Positions 1 through 12,289 of a DNA stretch of 64,000 nucleotides are shown here, in pieces (positions within the stretch are counted from its first letter, which is position 1; each line of letters begins with the position of its first letter). The notes below the pieces were generated by a model. The model saw only the letters and a program-made list of their open reading frames with translations. It had not been told where the DNA came from and made no database searches. The DNA is taken from contig NC_073692.1 of the NCBI RefSeq assembly GCF_029784155.1, positions 421,025,245 to 421,089,244 of the forward strand, written 5' to 3'. The stretch is from Uranotaenia lowii. Its lineage: Eukaryota > Arthropoda > Insecta > Diptera > Culicidae. The position numbers and the translations under genes were made by a program.

Positions 1-189
1 GACTCATGGGTTTTTTTACTCATAAGACTTTTATGATTGGGAATTTGGAATTGATGGGAGATAGCAAGGATGCTACATTTGAAAACGCAAGCGGATGTAT
101 AAAGTCATAGAAGAAATTAAAATTCAATAAGAAATTAACAAAAATGTCAACAATTACCAGAACAACGAGTCTTAGAAATAAATTTAAAA

Positions 190-905
190 AAATTACAAAA
201 ATGTCAAAAATGACAAAAATGTCAAAAATGTCAAAAATGTCAAAAAAGTCAAAAATGTCAAAAATGTCAAAAATGTCAAAAATGTCAAAAATGTCAAAAA
301 TGTCAAAAATGTCAAAAATGTCAAAAATGTCAAAAATGTCAAAAATGTCAAAAATGTCAAAAATGTCAAAAATGTCAAAAATGTCAAAAATGTCAAAAAT
401 GTCAAAAATGTCAAAAATGTCAAAAATGTCAAAAATGTCAAAAATGTCAAAAATGTCAAAAATGTCAAAAATGTCAAAAATGTCAAACATGTCATAAATG
501 TCAAAAATATCAAAAATGTCAAATATGTCAAAAATGTCAAAAATGTCAAAAATGTCAAAAATGTCAAAAATGTCAAAAATGTCAAAAATGTCAAAAATGT
601 CAAAAATGTCAAAAATGTCAAAAATGTCAAAAATGTCAAAAATGTCAAAAATGTCAAAAATGTCAAAAATGTCAAAAATGTCAAACATGTCATAAATGTC
701 AAAAATATCAAAAATGTCAAAAATGTTAAAAATGTCAAAAATGTCAAATATGTCAAAAGTGTCAAAAATGTCAAAAATGTCAAAAATGTCAAAAATGTCA
801 AAAATGTCAAAAATGTCAAAAATGTCAAAAATGTCAAAAATGTCAAAAATGTCAAAAATGTCAAAAATGTCACAAATATCAAAAATGTCAAAAATGTTAA
901 AAATT
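190..905. repeat. 9-bp satellite array, unit AAAAATGTC
   Basis: About 79 head-to-tail copies of a 9-bp unit. Variant units (aaacatgtc, ataaatgtc, aaaaatatc, aaatatgtc) occur as a block near 485-525 and again near 683-750, so a 198-bp block (22 units) was duplicated as a whole. One unit near 209-215 reads TGAC instead of TGTC, linking this array to the AAAAATGAC family elsewhere in the window. The unit is three codons long and lacks a stop in all three plus frames and two minus frames, so long reading frames here are artefacts. Confidence 0.97.
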
Positions 906-1135
906 TGAACCAACTATCAAGGAATGCTGTTGTTATTTATTCGCCAAAATAGTCGGTTATTAAAACAAATTCGCACTTGTTATACGAAAAGAAAAAAAAA
1001 CAAATTTACATCCTTAACGGTGAGAAAAAAAAACTTCATAATTTAAGTTAATTTTCAATAACTACAGGGACTTAATTTTCCAATGAGCAAAGTTTGTGAT
1101 ACGAGGCTGGCAAAAACAAGCATTTTTGTTACCTT
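906..1135. other. AT-rich spacer, nothing recognised
   Basis: A-rich sequence between the first satellite array and a coding-like stretch. I see no motif or repeat boundary here beyond poly-A runs. Confidence 0.5.
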
Positions 1136-1735
1136 ACGTCGCGTCAGGGCTTAGATTCGGCTGTTAAAAAATTGAAGAAAGAAAAAATAACCGTCGAAAG
1201 TCTTTCATCGTGCGAGAAAGTCATTATTGAGGGATTGAAAAGTGACATCGTGGCCATTTGAGAGTTTTCTGTGCCCAGGTACGGTGTGACTCAACCTTGA
1301 AAGTTACGCTTTTTTCACCTAACTTCTTAATTCTTCCGAGAGTTGGTAGTGGCAAAAGCTCGTCGAATTGCCATTCAATACGACAAAATTTGGGGTGGGT
1401 ATGAGCAGCAAAAGTACCCGGGCCATTAACGAAAATTGAACACGAATCCGAACGTTGTGTCAAAGTCGTTGTCGGTGGAGCAATTCTGCAAAGAAGTTCA
1501 AAGGCTCGCATCGTCGGCGGATGGAGTTTTTAGCCAATTTAGCTTGGTGAAATTCTACGTGTAGGTACATTGTGAGGAAAAACCTAACGAAGTAGAGTAT
1601 TTGATTGAAAATGAAATAAAGAACGTTCCGGTATTGCTTCATACGGAAAATGTGTAAGAAGTATTGCCATTAATCGTCCAAACAGAAGAAATTTTTGATC
1701 AGCTTAGCAAATCTGGTTTCAGGCAATTGAACTAA
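1136..1735 (+). pseudogene. Degenerate coding-like stretch, unidentified
   Basis: Translated on the plus strand, this stretch reads like protein sequence in pieces broken by stops and frame changes. One piece near 1166-1250 reads VKKLKKEKITVESLSSCEK. Another near 1590-1735 contains NEVEYLIENEIKNVPVLLH and ends QLSKSGFRQLN followed by a stop. Base composition is more balanced than in the flanks. The stops near 1258 and 1558 and the frame changes argue for a relic, either of an old host gene or of a transposon-encoded protein. I do not recognise the family, and a run of separate exons cannot be excluded. Confidence 0.3.
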
Positions 1736-1869
1736 TTTTGTTGCCATTAATTACGCGGAAAATCGGTTCTTCGGTTTAAATTTCTAGAATTTATTAGTAA
1801 AAATACTGTAAATATAATTGTCCAACTGATTGCGAAACATTAAAATAAAATAAAACCACTGCGCACTGT

Positions 1870-2446
1870 TTGTTGATTTTCAGCTCACTCTTTAACGAAT
1901 GGCATTTATTTGACTCCACCAAAATTTGCTTACACCAGCTGTTACTCAAAGCCAAAAAACCAATCGTTCCCAACCATTCATTCAACGGATCAACCCAAAC
2001 AGTAATTTGTCGTCGAGGCTCATTGGACAGCAAACGAGCGGCAAAACTAGAGTCCCAAAATGCATCTGTCACCACCCACCGCATTAATCACCGGTCAACC
2101 ATGCGGGCTAGCTAGCCGCAGATCAGGATCAGACCGGAAGCCAGAAGGAGCAGCAGAAAGTGTCCCAAAAATGGGGAAAAACCAATCAAATGCCGCACCT
2201 GGATTTATTCGACAAATGGCGGAAACCAACCAGGCCCACAAGCTCATTTTAATACGTTATCGGGAAATCGAGCGTGAAAAACACACTCCAAATGTGCAGA
2301 TTTGGTTTTCTTTGCTCACAACTAAAATATGGGCCACCCAGAGCCAACCGAAATTTTGGGAAGGCGCGAAAGTGCTGAAAGGCCTTTGGTTGGTAAATAA
2401 ACGATCCGGTCAAAATATTGTGTACTATGCTCATTTGAATGGATAA
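1870..2446 (+). other. Open reading frames of uncertain status
   Basis: Two overlapping plus-strand frames (1870-2115 and 2060-2446) sit between a relic coding stretch and a satellite array. The second would encode 128 residues of mixed composition including IRYREIEREKHTPN and ends KRSGQNIVYYAHLNG before TAA at 2444-2446. The sequence is less AT-rich than its flanks. I recognise no domain. It may continue the degenerate coding stretch upstream or be noncoding. Confidence 0.2.
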
Positions 2447-2554
2447 CTGAAAAAAAAATTGAGAAGCATATAGATTTCTGTAATTTTCTCTAAAATTTAT
2501 AACTTATTTTGTTTATTTTTTTTATTGACTGACAATATTCGTTTATACCTTTTG

Positions 2555-5500
2555 GCCATTTTTTTGACATCTTTGTCATTTTTTCCATTTTTTCCATTTT
2601 TGACATTTTTGTAATTTTTGTAATTTATGTCATTTTTGTCATTTTTGTCATTTTTGTCATTTTTGTCATTTTTGTAATTTTTGTCATTTTTGTCATTTTT
2701 GTCATTTTTGTCATTTTTGTCATTTTTGTCATTTTTGTCATTTTTGTCATTTTTGTCATTTTTGTCATTTTTGTCATTTTTGTAATTTTTGTAATTTTTG
2801 TCATTTTTGTCATTTTTGTCATTTTTGTCATTTTTGTCATTTTTGTCATTTTTGTCATTTTTGTCATTTTTGTCATTTTTGTCATTTTTGTCATTTTTGT
2901 CATTTTTGTCATTTTTGTCATTTTTGTCATTTTTGTCATTTTTGTCATTTTTGTCTTTTTTTTCATTTTTGTCATTTTTGTCATTTTTGTCATTTTTGTC
3001 ATTTTTGTCATTTTTGTCATTTTTGTCTTTTTTTTCATTTTTGTCATTTTTGTCATTTTTGTCATTTTTGTCATTTTTGTCATTTTTGTCATTTTTGTCA
3101 TTTTTGTCATTTTTGTCATTTTTGTCATTTTTGTCATTTTTGTCATTTTTGTCATTTTTGTCATTTTTGTCATTTTTGTCATTTTTGTCATTTTTGTCAT
3201 TTTTGTCATTTTTGTCATTTTTGTCATTTTTGTCATTTTTGTCATTTTTGTCATTTTTGTCATTTTTGTCATTTTTGTCATTTTTGTCATTTTTGTCATT
3301 TTTGTCATTTTTGTCATTTTTGTCATTTTTGTCATTTTTGTCATTTTTGTCATTTTTGTCATTTTTGTCATTTTTGTCATTTTTGTCATTTTTGTCATTT
3401 TTGTCATTTTTGTCATTTTTGTCATTTTTGTCATTTTTGTCATTTTTGTCATGTTTGTCATTTTTGTCATTTTTGTCATTTTTGTCATTTTTGTCATTTT
3501 TGTGATTTTTGTGATTTTTGTCATTTTTGTCATTTTTGTCATTTTTGTCATTTTTGTCATTTTTGTCATTTTTGTCATTTTTGTCATTTTTGTCATTTTT
3601 GTCATTTTTGTCATTTTTGTCATTTTTGTCATTTTTGTCATTTTTGTCATTTTTGTCATTTTTGTCATTTTTGTCATTTTTGTCATTTTTGTCATTTTTG
3701 TCATTTTTGTCATTTTTGTCATTTTTGTCATTTTTGTCATTTTTGTCATTTTTGTCATTTTTGTCATTTTTGTCATTTTTGTCATTTTTGTCATTTTTGT
3801 CATTTTTGTCATTTTTGTCATTTTTGTCATTTTTGTCATTTTTGTCATTTTTGTCATTTTTGTCATTTTTGTCATTTTTGTCATTTTTGTCATTTTTGTC
3901 ATTTTTGTCATTTTTGTCATTTTTGTCATTTTTGTCATTTTTGTCATTTTTGTCATTTTTGTCATTTTTGTCATTTTTGTCATTTTTGTCTTTTTGTCAT
4001 TTTGTCATTTTTGTCATTTTTGTCATTTTGTCATTTTTGTCATTTTTGTCATTTTTGTCATTTTTGTCATTTTTGTCATTTTTGTCATTTTTGTCATTTT
4101 TGTCCATTTTTGTCATTTTTGTCATTTTTGTCATTTTTGTCATTTTTGTCATTTTTGTCATTTTTGTCATTTTTGTCATTTTTGTCATTTTTGTCATTTT
4201 TGTCATTTTTGTCATTTTTGTCATTTTTGTCATTTTTGTCATTTTTGTCATTTTGTCATTTTTGTCATTTTTGTCATTTTTGTCATTTTTGTCATTTTTG
4301 TCATTTTTGTCATTTTTGTCATTTTTGTCATTTTTGTCATTTTTGTCATTTTTGTCATTTTTGTCATTTTTGTCATTTTTGTCATTTTTGTCATTTTTGT
4401 CATTTTTGTCATTTTTGTCATTTTTGTCATTTTTGTCATTTTTGTCATTTTTGTCATTTTGTCATTTTTGTCATTTTTGTCATTTTTGTCATTTTTGTCA
4501 TTTTTGTCATTTTTGTCATTTTTGTCATTTTTGTCATTTTTGTCATTTTTGTCATTTTTGTCTTTTTTTTTCATTTTTGTCATTTTTTTTCATTTTTGTC
4601 ATTTTTGTCATTTTTGTCATTTTGTCATTTTTGTCATTTTTGTCATTTTTGTCATTTTGTCATTTTGTCATTTTTGTCATTTTTGTCATTTTTGTCATTT
4701 TTGTCATTTTTGTCATTTTTGTCATTTTGTCATTTTTGTCATTTTGTCATTTTTGTCATTTTTGTCATTTTTGTCATTTTTGTCATTTTTGTCATTTTTG
4801 TCATTTTTGTCATTTTTGTCATTTTTGTCATTTTTGTCATTTTTGTCATTTTTGTCATTTTTGTCATTTTTGTCATTTTTGTCATTTTTGTCATTTTGTC
4901 ATTTTTGTCATTTTTGTCATTTTTGTCATTTTTGTCATTTTTGTCATTTTTGTCATTTTTGTCATTTTTGTCATTTTTGTCATTTTTGTCATTTTTGTCA
5001 TTTTTGTCATTTTGTCATTTTTGTCATTTTTGTCATTTTTGTCATTTTTGTCATTTTTGTCATTTTTGTCATTTTTGTCATTTTTGTCATTTTTGTCATT
5101 TTTGTCATTTTTGTCATTTTTGTCATTTTTGTCATTTTGTCATTTTTGTCATTTTTGTCATTTTTGTCATTTTTGTCATTTTTGTCATTTTTGTCATTTT
5201 TGTCATTTTTGTCATTTTTGTCATTTTGTCATTTTTGTCATTTTTGTCATTTTTGTCATTTTTGTCATTTTTGTCATTTTTGTCATTTTTGTCATTTTTG
5301 TCATTTTTGTCATTTTTGTCATTTTTGTCATTTTTGTCATTTTTGTCATTTTTGTCATTTTTGTCATTTTGTCATTTTTGTCATTTTTGTCATTTTTGTC
5401 ATTTTTGTCATTTTTGTCATTTTTGTCATTTTTTGTCATTTTTGTCATTTTTGTCATTTTTGTCATTTTTGTCATTTTTGTCATTTTTGTCATTTTTGTC

Positions 5501-8059
5501 ATTTTTGTCATTTTTGTCATTTTTGTCATTTTTGTCATTTTTGTCATTTTTGTCATTTTTGTCATTTTGTCATTTTGTCATTTTTGTCATTTTTGTCATT
5601 TTTGTCATTTTTGTCATTTTGTCATTTTTGTCATTTTTGTCATTTTGTCATTTTTGTCATTTTTGTCATTTTTGTCATTTTTGTCATTTTTGTCATTTTT
5701 GTCATTTTTGTCATTTTTGTCATTTTTGTCATTTTGTCATTTTTGTCATTTTTGTCATTTTTGTCATTTTTGTCATTTTTGTCATTTTTGTCATTTTTGT
5801 CATTTTTGTCATTTTTGTCATTTTTGTCATTTTTGTCATTTTTGTCATTTTGTCATTTTTGTCATTTTTGTCATTTTTGTCATTTTTGTCATTTTTGTCA
5901 TTTTTGTCATTTTTGTCATTTTTGTCATTTTTGTCATTTTTGTCATTTTTGTCATTTTTGTCATTTTTGTCATTTTTGTCATTTTTGTCATTTTTGTCAT
6001 TTTTGTCATTTTTGTCATTTTGTCATTTTTGTCATTTTTGTCATTTTGTCATTTTTGTCATTTTTGTCATTTTTGTCATTTTTGTCATTTTTGTCATTTT
6101 TGTCATTTTGTCTTTTTGTCATTTTTGTCTTTTTTGTCATTTTTGTCATTTTTGTCATTTTTGTCATTTTTGTCATTTTTGTCATTTTTGTCATTTTTGT
6201 CATTTTTGTCATTTTTGTCATTTTTGTCATTTTTGTCATTTTTGTCATTTTTGTCATTTTTGTCATTTTTGTCATTTTTGTCATTTTTGTCATTTTTGTC
6301 ATTTTGTCATTTTTGTCATTTTGTCATTTTTGTCATTTTTGTCATTTTTGTCATTTTTGTCATTTTTGTCATTTTTGTCATTTTTGTCATTTTTGTCATT
6401 TTTGTCATTTTTGTCATTTTTGTCATTTTTGTCATTTTTGTCATTTTTTTGTCATTTTTGTCATTTTTGTCATTTTTGTCATTTTTGTCATTTTTGTCAT
6501 TTTTGTCATTTTTGTCATTTTTGTCATTTTTGTCATTTTTGTCATTTTTGTCATTTTTGTCATTTTTGTCATTTTGTCATTTTTGTCATTTTTGTCATTT
6601 TTGTCATTTTTGTCATTTTGTCATTTTTGTCATTTTTGTCATTTTTTGTCATTTTTGTCATTTTTGTCATTTTTGTCATTTTTGTCATTTTGTCATTTTT
6701 GTCATTTTTGTCATTTTTGTCTTTTTGTCATTTTTGTCATTTTTGTCATTTTTGTCATTTTTGTCATTTTTGTCATTTTTGTCATTTTTGTCATTTTTGT
6801 CATTTTTGTCATTTTTGTCATTTTTGTCATTTTTGTCATTTTGTCATTTTTGTCATTTTTGTCATTTTTGTCATTTTGTCATTTTTGTCATTTTTGTCAT
6901 TTTTGTCATTTTTGTCATTTTTGTCATTTTTGTCATTTTTGTCATTTTTGTCATTTTTGTCATTTTTGTCATTTTTGTCATTTTTGTCATTTTTGTCATT
7001 TTTGTCATTTTTGTCATTTTTGTCATTTTTGTCATTTTTGTCATTTTTGTCATTTTTGTCATTTTTGTCATTTTTGTCATTTTTGTCATTTTTGTCATTT
7101 TTGTCATTTTTGTCATTTTTGTCATTTTTGTCATTTTGTCATTTTTGTCATTTTTGTCATTTTTGTCATTTTTGTCATTTGTCATTTGTCATTTTTGTCA
7201 TTTTTGTCATTTTTGTCATTTTTGTCATTTTTGTCATTTTTGTCATTTTTGTCATTTTTGTCATTTTGTCATTTTTGTCATTTTTGTCATTTTTGTCATT
7301 TTTGTCATTTTTGTCATTTTTGTCATTTTTTGTCATTTTTGTCATTTTTGTCATTTTTGTCATTTTGTCATTTTTGTCATTTTTGTCATTTTTGTCATTT
7401 TGTCATTTTTGTCATTTTTGTCATTTTTGTCATTTTTGTCATTTTTGTCATTTTTGTCATTTTTGTCATTTTTGTCATTTTTGTCATTTTTGTCATTTTT
7501 GTCATTTTTGTCATTTTTGTCATTTTTGTCATTTTTGTCATTTTTGTCATTTTTGTCATTTTTGTCATTTTTGTCATTTTTGTCATTTTGTCATTTTTGT
7601 CATTTTTGTCATTTTTGTCATTTTTGTCATTTTTGTCATTTTTGTCATTTTGTCATTTTTGTCATTTTTGTCATTTTTGTCATTTTTGTCATTTTTGTCA
7701 TTTTTGTCATTTTTGTCATTTTTGTCATTTTTGTCATTTTTGTCATTTTGTCATTTTTGTCATTTTTGTCATTTTTGTCATTTTTGTCATTTTTGTCATT
7801 TTTGTCATTTTTGTCATTTTTGTCATTTTTGTCATTTTGTCATTTTTGTCATTTTTGTCATTTTGTCATTTTTGTCATTTTGTCATTTTTGTCATTTTTG
7901 TCATTTTTGTCATTTTTGTCATTTTTGTCATTTTTGTCATTTTTGTCATTTTTGTCATTTTTGGCATTTTTGTCATTTTTGTCATTTTTGTCATTTTTGT
8001 CATTTTTGTCATTTTTGTCATTTTTGTCATTTTTTTTCATTTTTTTCATTTTTTGTCAA
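2555..8059. repeat. 9-bp satellite array, unit GTCATTTTT
   Basis: About 5.5 kb of the 9-bp unit GTCATTTTT (AAAAATGAC on the other strand), with a diverged left edge (TTTTCCATTT, GTAATTTTT variants, 2570-2640). A paired TTGTCTTTTTTTT variant at about 2951 and 3023 is spaced 72 bp apart, exactly eight units. Up to about 3985 units are almost uniformly 9 bp. From there to the gap many units are 8 bp with one T missing, and a few are longer. The array stops at a run of N. Frames spanning it encode only FVI, FLS or FCH tripeptides and are not genes. Confidence 0.98.
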
Positions 8060-8559
8060 NNNNNNNNNNNNNNNNNNNNNNNNNNNNNNNNNNNNNNNNN
8101 NNNNNNNNNNNNNNNNNNNNNNNNNNNNNNNNNNNNNNNNNNNNNNNNNNNNNNNNNNNNNNNNNNNNNNNNNNNNNNNNNNNNNNNNNNNNNNNNNNNN
8201 NNNNNNNNNNNNNNNNNNNNNNNNNNNNNNNNNNNNNNNNNNNNNNNNNNNNNNNNNNNNNNNNNNNNNNNNNNNNNNNNNNNNNNNNNNNNNNNNNNNN
8301 NNNNNNNNNNNNNNNNNNNNNNNNNNNNNNNNNNNNNNNNNNNNNNNNNNNNNNNNNNNNNNNNNNNNNNNNNNNNNNNNNNNNNNNNNNNNNNNNNNNN
8401 NNNNNNNNNNNNNNNNNNNNNNNNNNNNNNNNNNNNNNNNNNNNNNNNNNNNNNNNNNNNNNNNNNNNNNNNNNNNNNNNNNNNNNNNNNNNNNNNNNNN
8501 NNNNNNNNNNNNNNNNNNNNNNNNNNNNNNNNNNNNNNNNNNNNNNNNNNNNNNNNNNN
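8060..8559. other. Assembly gap, exactly 500 N
   Basis: A run of exactly 500 undetermined bases at the end of the satellite array. The round number indicates a fixed-size scaffold gap rather than a measured distance, so the linkage and distance between the left array and the sequence from 8560 onward are uncertain. Confidence 0.97.
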
Positions 8560-10368
8560 TATGTATAACAACTTTTTTCTGCCTAAATTTTTGTTATTAA
8601 AATTAAAAGCATTTCGTGCTTTCCAATTATCGCTCATCATCGCTCTAATTGAACCTCGTTTGCAACGCCACACGCGACAGCATAATGTAGATAGTGAATG
8701 AAAGTTTCGTGCCACTTCAAAGTTCTGCTCAAAGGACGCCGCAGCCAAGAACAGTTTCCAACTTCCAAGAAGAAATCAAAGCCCCAACACCCGAAGATAC
8801 ATACCAATTTTCTGCATAAGAACAAATGCAAACAGTTTGAAGCAGCTAGCAGGTTCTAATTGATATTTCATGTAAATTGCAAAATCTACTTTAATAAAGC
8901 CAGACGGCAAGTGAATTCTTAGACGAAAGTTCCGTGTGAATGAGCGTTTGCCATGTAGAGATGAGAGTGTGAAGGTAAGGAGTTTTTCGGAAAAGGTTTT
9001 ATTTGTCCCTGTCGCCGGGATGAAAGTTTATCGTTCAATTTTACTTTCGATGACAATGAAGAGGAGCCAGGTTTTAGGGACTCGCTAAGAACGTACGAGG
9101 GTCAGGAATGGAATTGTGAGTGTCTTACTTTTAGAGAGTGCTTTTACTTTGCCCGGGGAAAAAAAAATCTTAATATGGATTATTTCGAAACTTTCTGCAG
9201 AATGTTGATTTTGTTCATGAATTTTAAAGCAAACATAGACAAATTTGTTTTCCACTTCAGTATTATCATGTCTTTTTTGGCCCGAAAACAGCCTGACATC
9301 CGGTGTAAGCAATGCTAATCCATCGAAATTTTGTTTTTGACACATTGATTGCTCAAGGCGACAGTTTTTGTCAAAAGTATTCATGGTTTTTGTTTTGCCT
9401 CTCTTCGGTTGGCAGAAAGTCTGAGACATCGCAAACCCCGAACGACGAACGAAATTTTGCGAGCCCTCCAGAAAACCTTAATTGGCATTTCGATCGACAG
9501 CTGTCACCTTCGTAGATTGTTTTCATCCCTGGACAGCCGAAGAGACAGTGTATCGGAAAATGTTGACTTTTGACTTGTTTTAGTAATTGGCAATGTGAAG
9601 CAACGAGCACAATTTTGTTTGACGTCTCTCGTGCGAATGTTGGGGCAGCAACGGAAAGCAGAACTTGATATGCGGTAAAAATATGTTTTAAAATTGAAAT
9701 AATTATTTCTGAGCGTTTTCAATTTATTTTCCTAGAATAAACTATTTTTCGAAATTTCGAAAATAGAATCGAATTGACGACTTGAAGTATCTCAAATCAG
9801 TTTTCAAAGAAATCTGGCTTTGAAAGCTTAGAAACATTACTTTAAAGTTTTCACGCCGTTCGACTGAGTAGCTTCCAAATTAAAAATGACTGAATCTTGT
9901 AAGAAAATCTTGAATTTAATTATTATTATGCTTTTGACATAAGCAACAAAAATTTTTCATGATTTTCCTTACAAAATTCAATTTGAAATATTCAAATTTA
10001 AACCATAAAGAACTTGTGTCGATTGAGATCAAATTTGGTGGATGTGTTGGTGATTCTGTCGAACCAATTTGAGAAGGATTCACTGTTGGTTGATTTAAAG
10101 AATATTATTTAAAAATAATTACAATTATTTTCTCAATTCAGAATTTGCTGTCAAGCTGTTTATATATTCATACTGTGGAAGTTTCATGAGATTTTCAGTC
10201 ATTTAAAGCATTGAAAAAAAACAGAAGCCGTAATCTAGGATCAATGATGGCGAAACCAACAACTTTTTTTTCTCCTACTTCTTAAACCCTTTCATTCAAT
10301 ACTCATATTACAGAGATATTCATACCACATCCGTTGATTTGAAGTTTTTAAAATATTTTTCATATTTC
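8560..10368. other. Intergenic or intronic sequence, no gene recognised
   Basis: Mixed-composition DNA becoming AT-rich after about 9700. Short open frames near 9085-9722 overlap on both strands and show no family resemblance. I see no repeat boundary, RNA gene or convincing exon. Confidence 0.4.
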
Positions 10369-10376
10369 CATTTAAC

Positions 10377-12281
10377 CAAGGCCGTGCGAACGGGGGGGGG
10401 TTTAAGGAGTTTAACCCCCCCCCCCATGAAGATTTTTTCCAAGTAAAATTTTCACCGAAGTAACAGAAAATTACTTGATGTTTAAATGTATTTGAAAATA
10501 AATCAGAAATTTTTAAAATAAATCAGAAATGCTCTAAATGCTCAACACAACACATAATTTACACAAAGTCACAAAATTTACATTTTCCAGAGGTGCAATG
10601 AATTGGTAAATTAGACTAATTTGGGTACCTTGAATCTGAATATGCAATATTTCTATCAGCAAGTTATTAAAATGACTTCAAAATAAGTAATAAGTATTTG
10701 AGAAATTTCTGCATTGTTTATACGAAAACTCAAATAAAAAACCTATCATTCAAAAATAAAAGTTTTAAATGAATTATCAACTTTCCGTAAATATTCAAGT
10801 ATTTTTGAGTTCTGCGAAAAAAGTTATAGAAGTTTTATGTTTTTTTTAAAACTATTTTTCATTTATCAAATTTCTAAGAAGTTTTAAACTAAACTGAATT
10901 TTAGATATTTTTAAGAAAACTTGTAATCTTTTTGCAGGTTTCAACAAATGTGTAAAATGCAATCAAGTTTTTTTTACCCTTTCTACAGTAATTTCAAAAC
11001 TTTGTTTTTGCTTTGTTCTTACAATATTTGTTGTAACTTGGAACTCCTTATCTTTCAATTTTTATCAGTTTTCATTGATCATTCATGAAATTACCCATTT
11101 CCTAACATTTCCTTGTAAGTATAATTGAAATTGTTCTATAACCAAATCATGGTTAGTTTTTTACCTGATTGGATATTTATTTATTTTGATATTTGTTTTG
11201 GAAACGTTTATTTTAAATTAGCTTAGAAGTTCTTTTGAAACAAATTTCCAGTTCAGAATAAAGAACATAATTTTGAAGAAAAAAAAATTATTAATGACTT
11301 ACCGAAAATTTGAAACTTTCATTCTGGTATTTGGAAATTTTGTTTTTTTTTATCAGTCCAATTTATTTTTAGTTTGTGTGATAATCATGAGTGAAAAACG
11401 GTGTTAGAAATTCCTTTCATTTTGTATTGTTAATTTTTGGCATTGCTATTATTTTTAGCCAGTGTTCGGCATCGCTAACTGAAATGTTAGCGGCGCTAAT
11501 AAGATCGCTATCTCGGTCAAAGTTAGCGATCGCTAATTAAAACCGCTATATGTTGCGTTGAAGTTATCGAACTTATTTTGTAATATTTCTGTCCATATCA
11601 GTTGCGTCAGTCCACTTATAGTTTTAGTTAGAGTATTTGGTAGAAAGTAAAAGGAAAAAAATGAATCAAATTTTTCAAAATATTCACCCGTTCCTTAATT
11701 TTTTTTACATCAGTCAATGCAAAGATTCTCTTTAGTTAGATGTTTTGTTTTGTCCGAAATAGTTTTTCATCTTTTTTGACAACAATGCTCAAAACATTGA
11801 TTAATTTATTGACTTATTTTGTTCTGGAAATCTCAATTTTTCACAACTTTTTCATCTCTTTTATATTCGAAGAAGGCTTATGCATAAGACATAAATTCAA
11901 ATGAAGACAATTCAAAAAGACTCTTATTCCTATGATTCCAATCAAAATCGAGATCGAATAGCTTCTGAAATCAATCTTTAACAAAAATTTAAATACCTTA
12001 TCGGATTCAAAATTTTAAATCTGAATGATGCCGAATTTATGATCTATATGGCCAAATTAACACTTCAAAGAGGTAGCGTTTTTCAGTTAGCGGAACTAAA
12101 AATTAGCGGAACTTTCTTATCCGCTAGCTGAAGAAAAATATAGCGAGAAAATGAATTCGCTAATCGAAAGTTAGCGGACTAATTAGCGATTAGCGGATTA
12201 GCTTTTTGTTCCGGACACTGTTTTCAGCTAAATTTGAAAATCGAAACCCCCCCCCATGGACGGGTCCTTCGCACGGGGCTG
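10377..12281. mobile_element. hAT-like nonautonomous DNA transposon (outer element)
   Basis: The element is bounded by an 8-bp direct repeat CATTTAAC at 10369-10376 and 12282-12289, the duplication size typical of hAT transposons. Its ends are inverted: left CAAGGCCGTGCGAA and right, read inward on the other strand, CAGCCCCGTGCGAA, 11 of 14 matching. A G-run (10392-10400) and C-run (about 10415-10425) form a hairpin just inside the left end, and a C-run sits inside the right end at about 12247-12255. No transposase frame is visible. Removing the inner element and its duplication leaves about 1.14 kb. Confidence 0.8.
11460..12220. mobile_element. hAT-like MITE nested in the outer hAT element
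   Basis: This 761-bp element starts CAGTGTTCGGC and ends CCGGACACTG, the CAGTG/CACTG termini seen in many hAT families. Flanking octamers are TTTTTAGC (11452-11459) and TTTTCAGC (12221-12228), seven of eight identical, consistent with an aged 8-bp duplication. Subterminal regions carry many copies of TTAGCG or its complement CGCTAA within about 100 bp of each end (11475-11550 and 12075-12205). Known hAT transposases bind clustered subterminal motifs, and these look like such sites. No transposase is encoded. Confidence 0.82.
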
Positions 12282-12289
12282 CATTTAAC

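Noticed and set aside
190..905. CRISPR-like regular repetition
   Set aside because: The repeats are head to tail with no spacers, and the genome context is eukaryotic.
2625..8701. Very long reading frames on both strands across the satellite and N gap (up to ~1,700 codons)
   Set aside because: They encode only SFL, VIF, HFC, KMT or KND tripeptides. A 9-bp unit without an in-frame stop stays open indefinitely, and some of these frames read straight through the N run.
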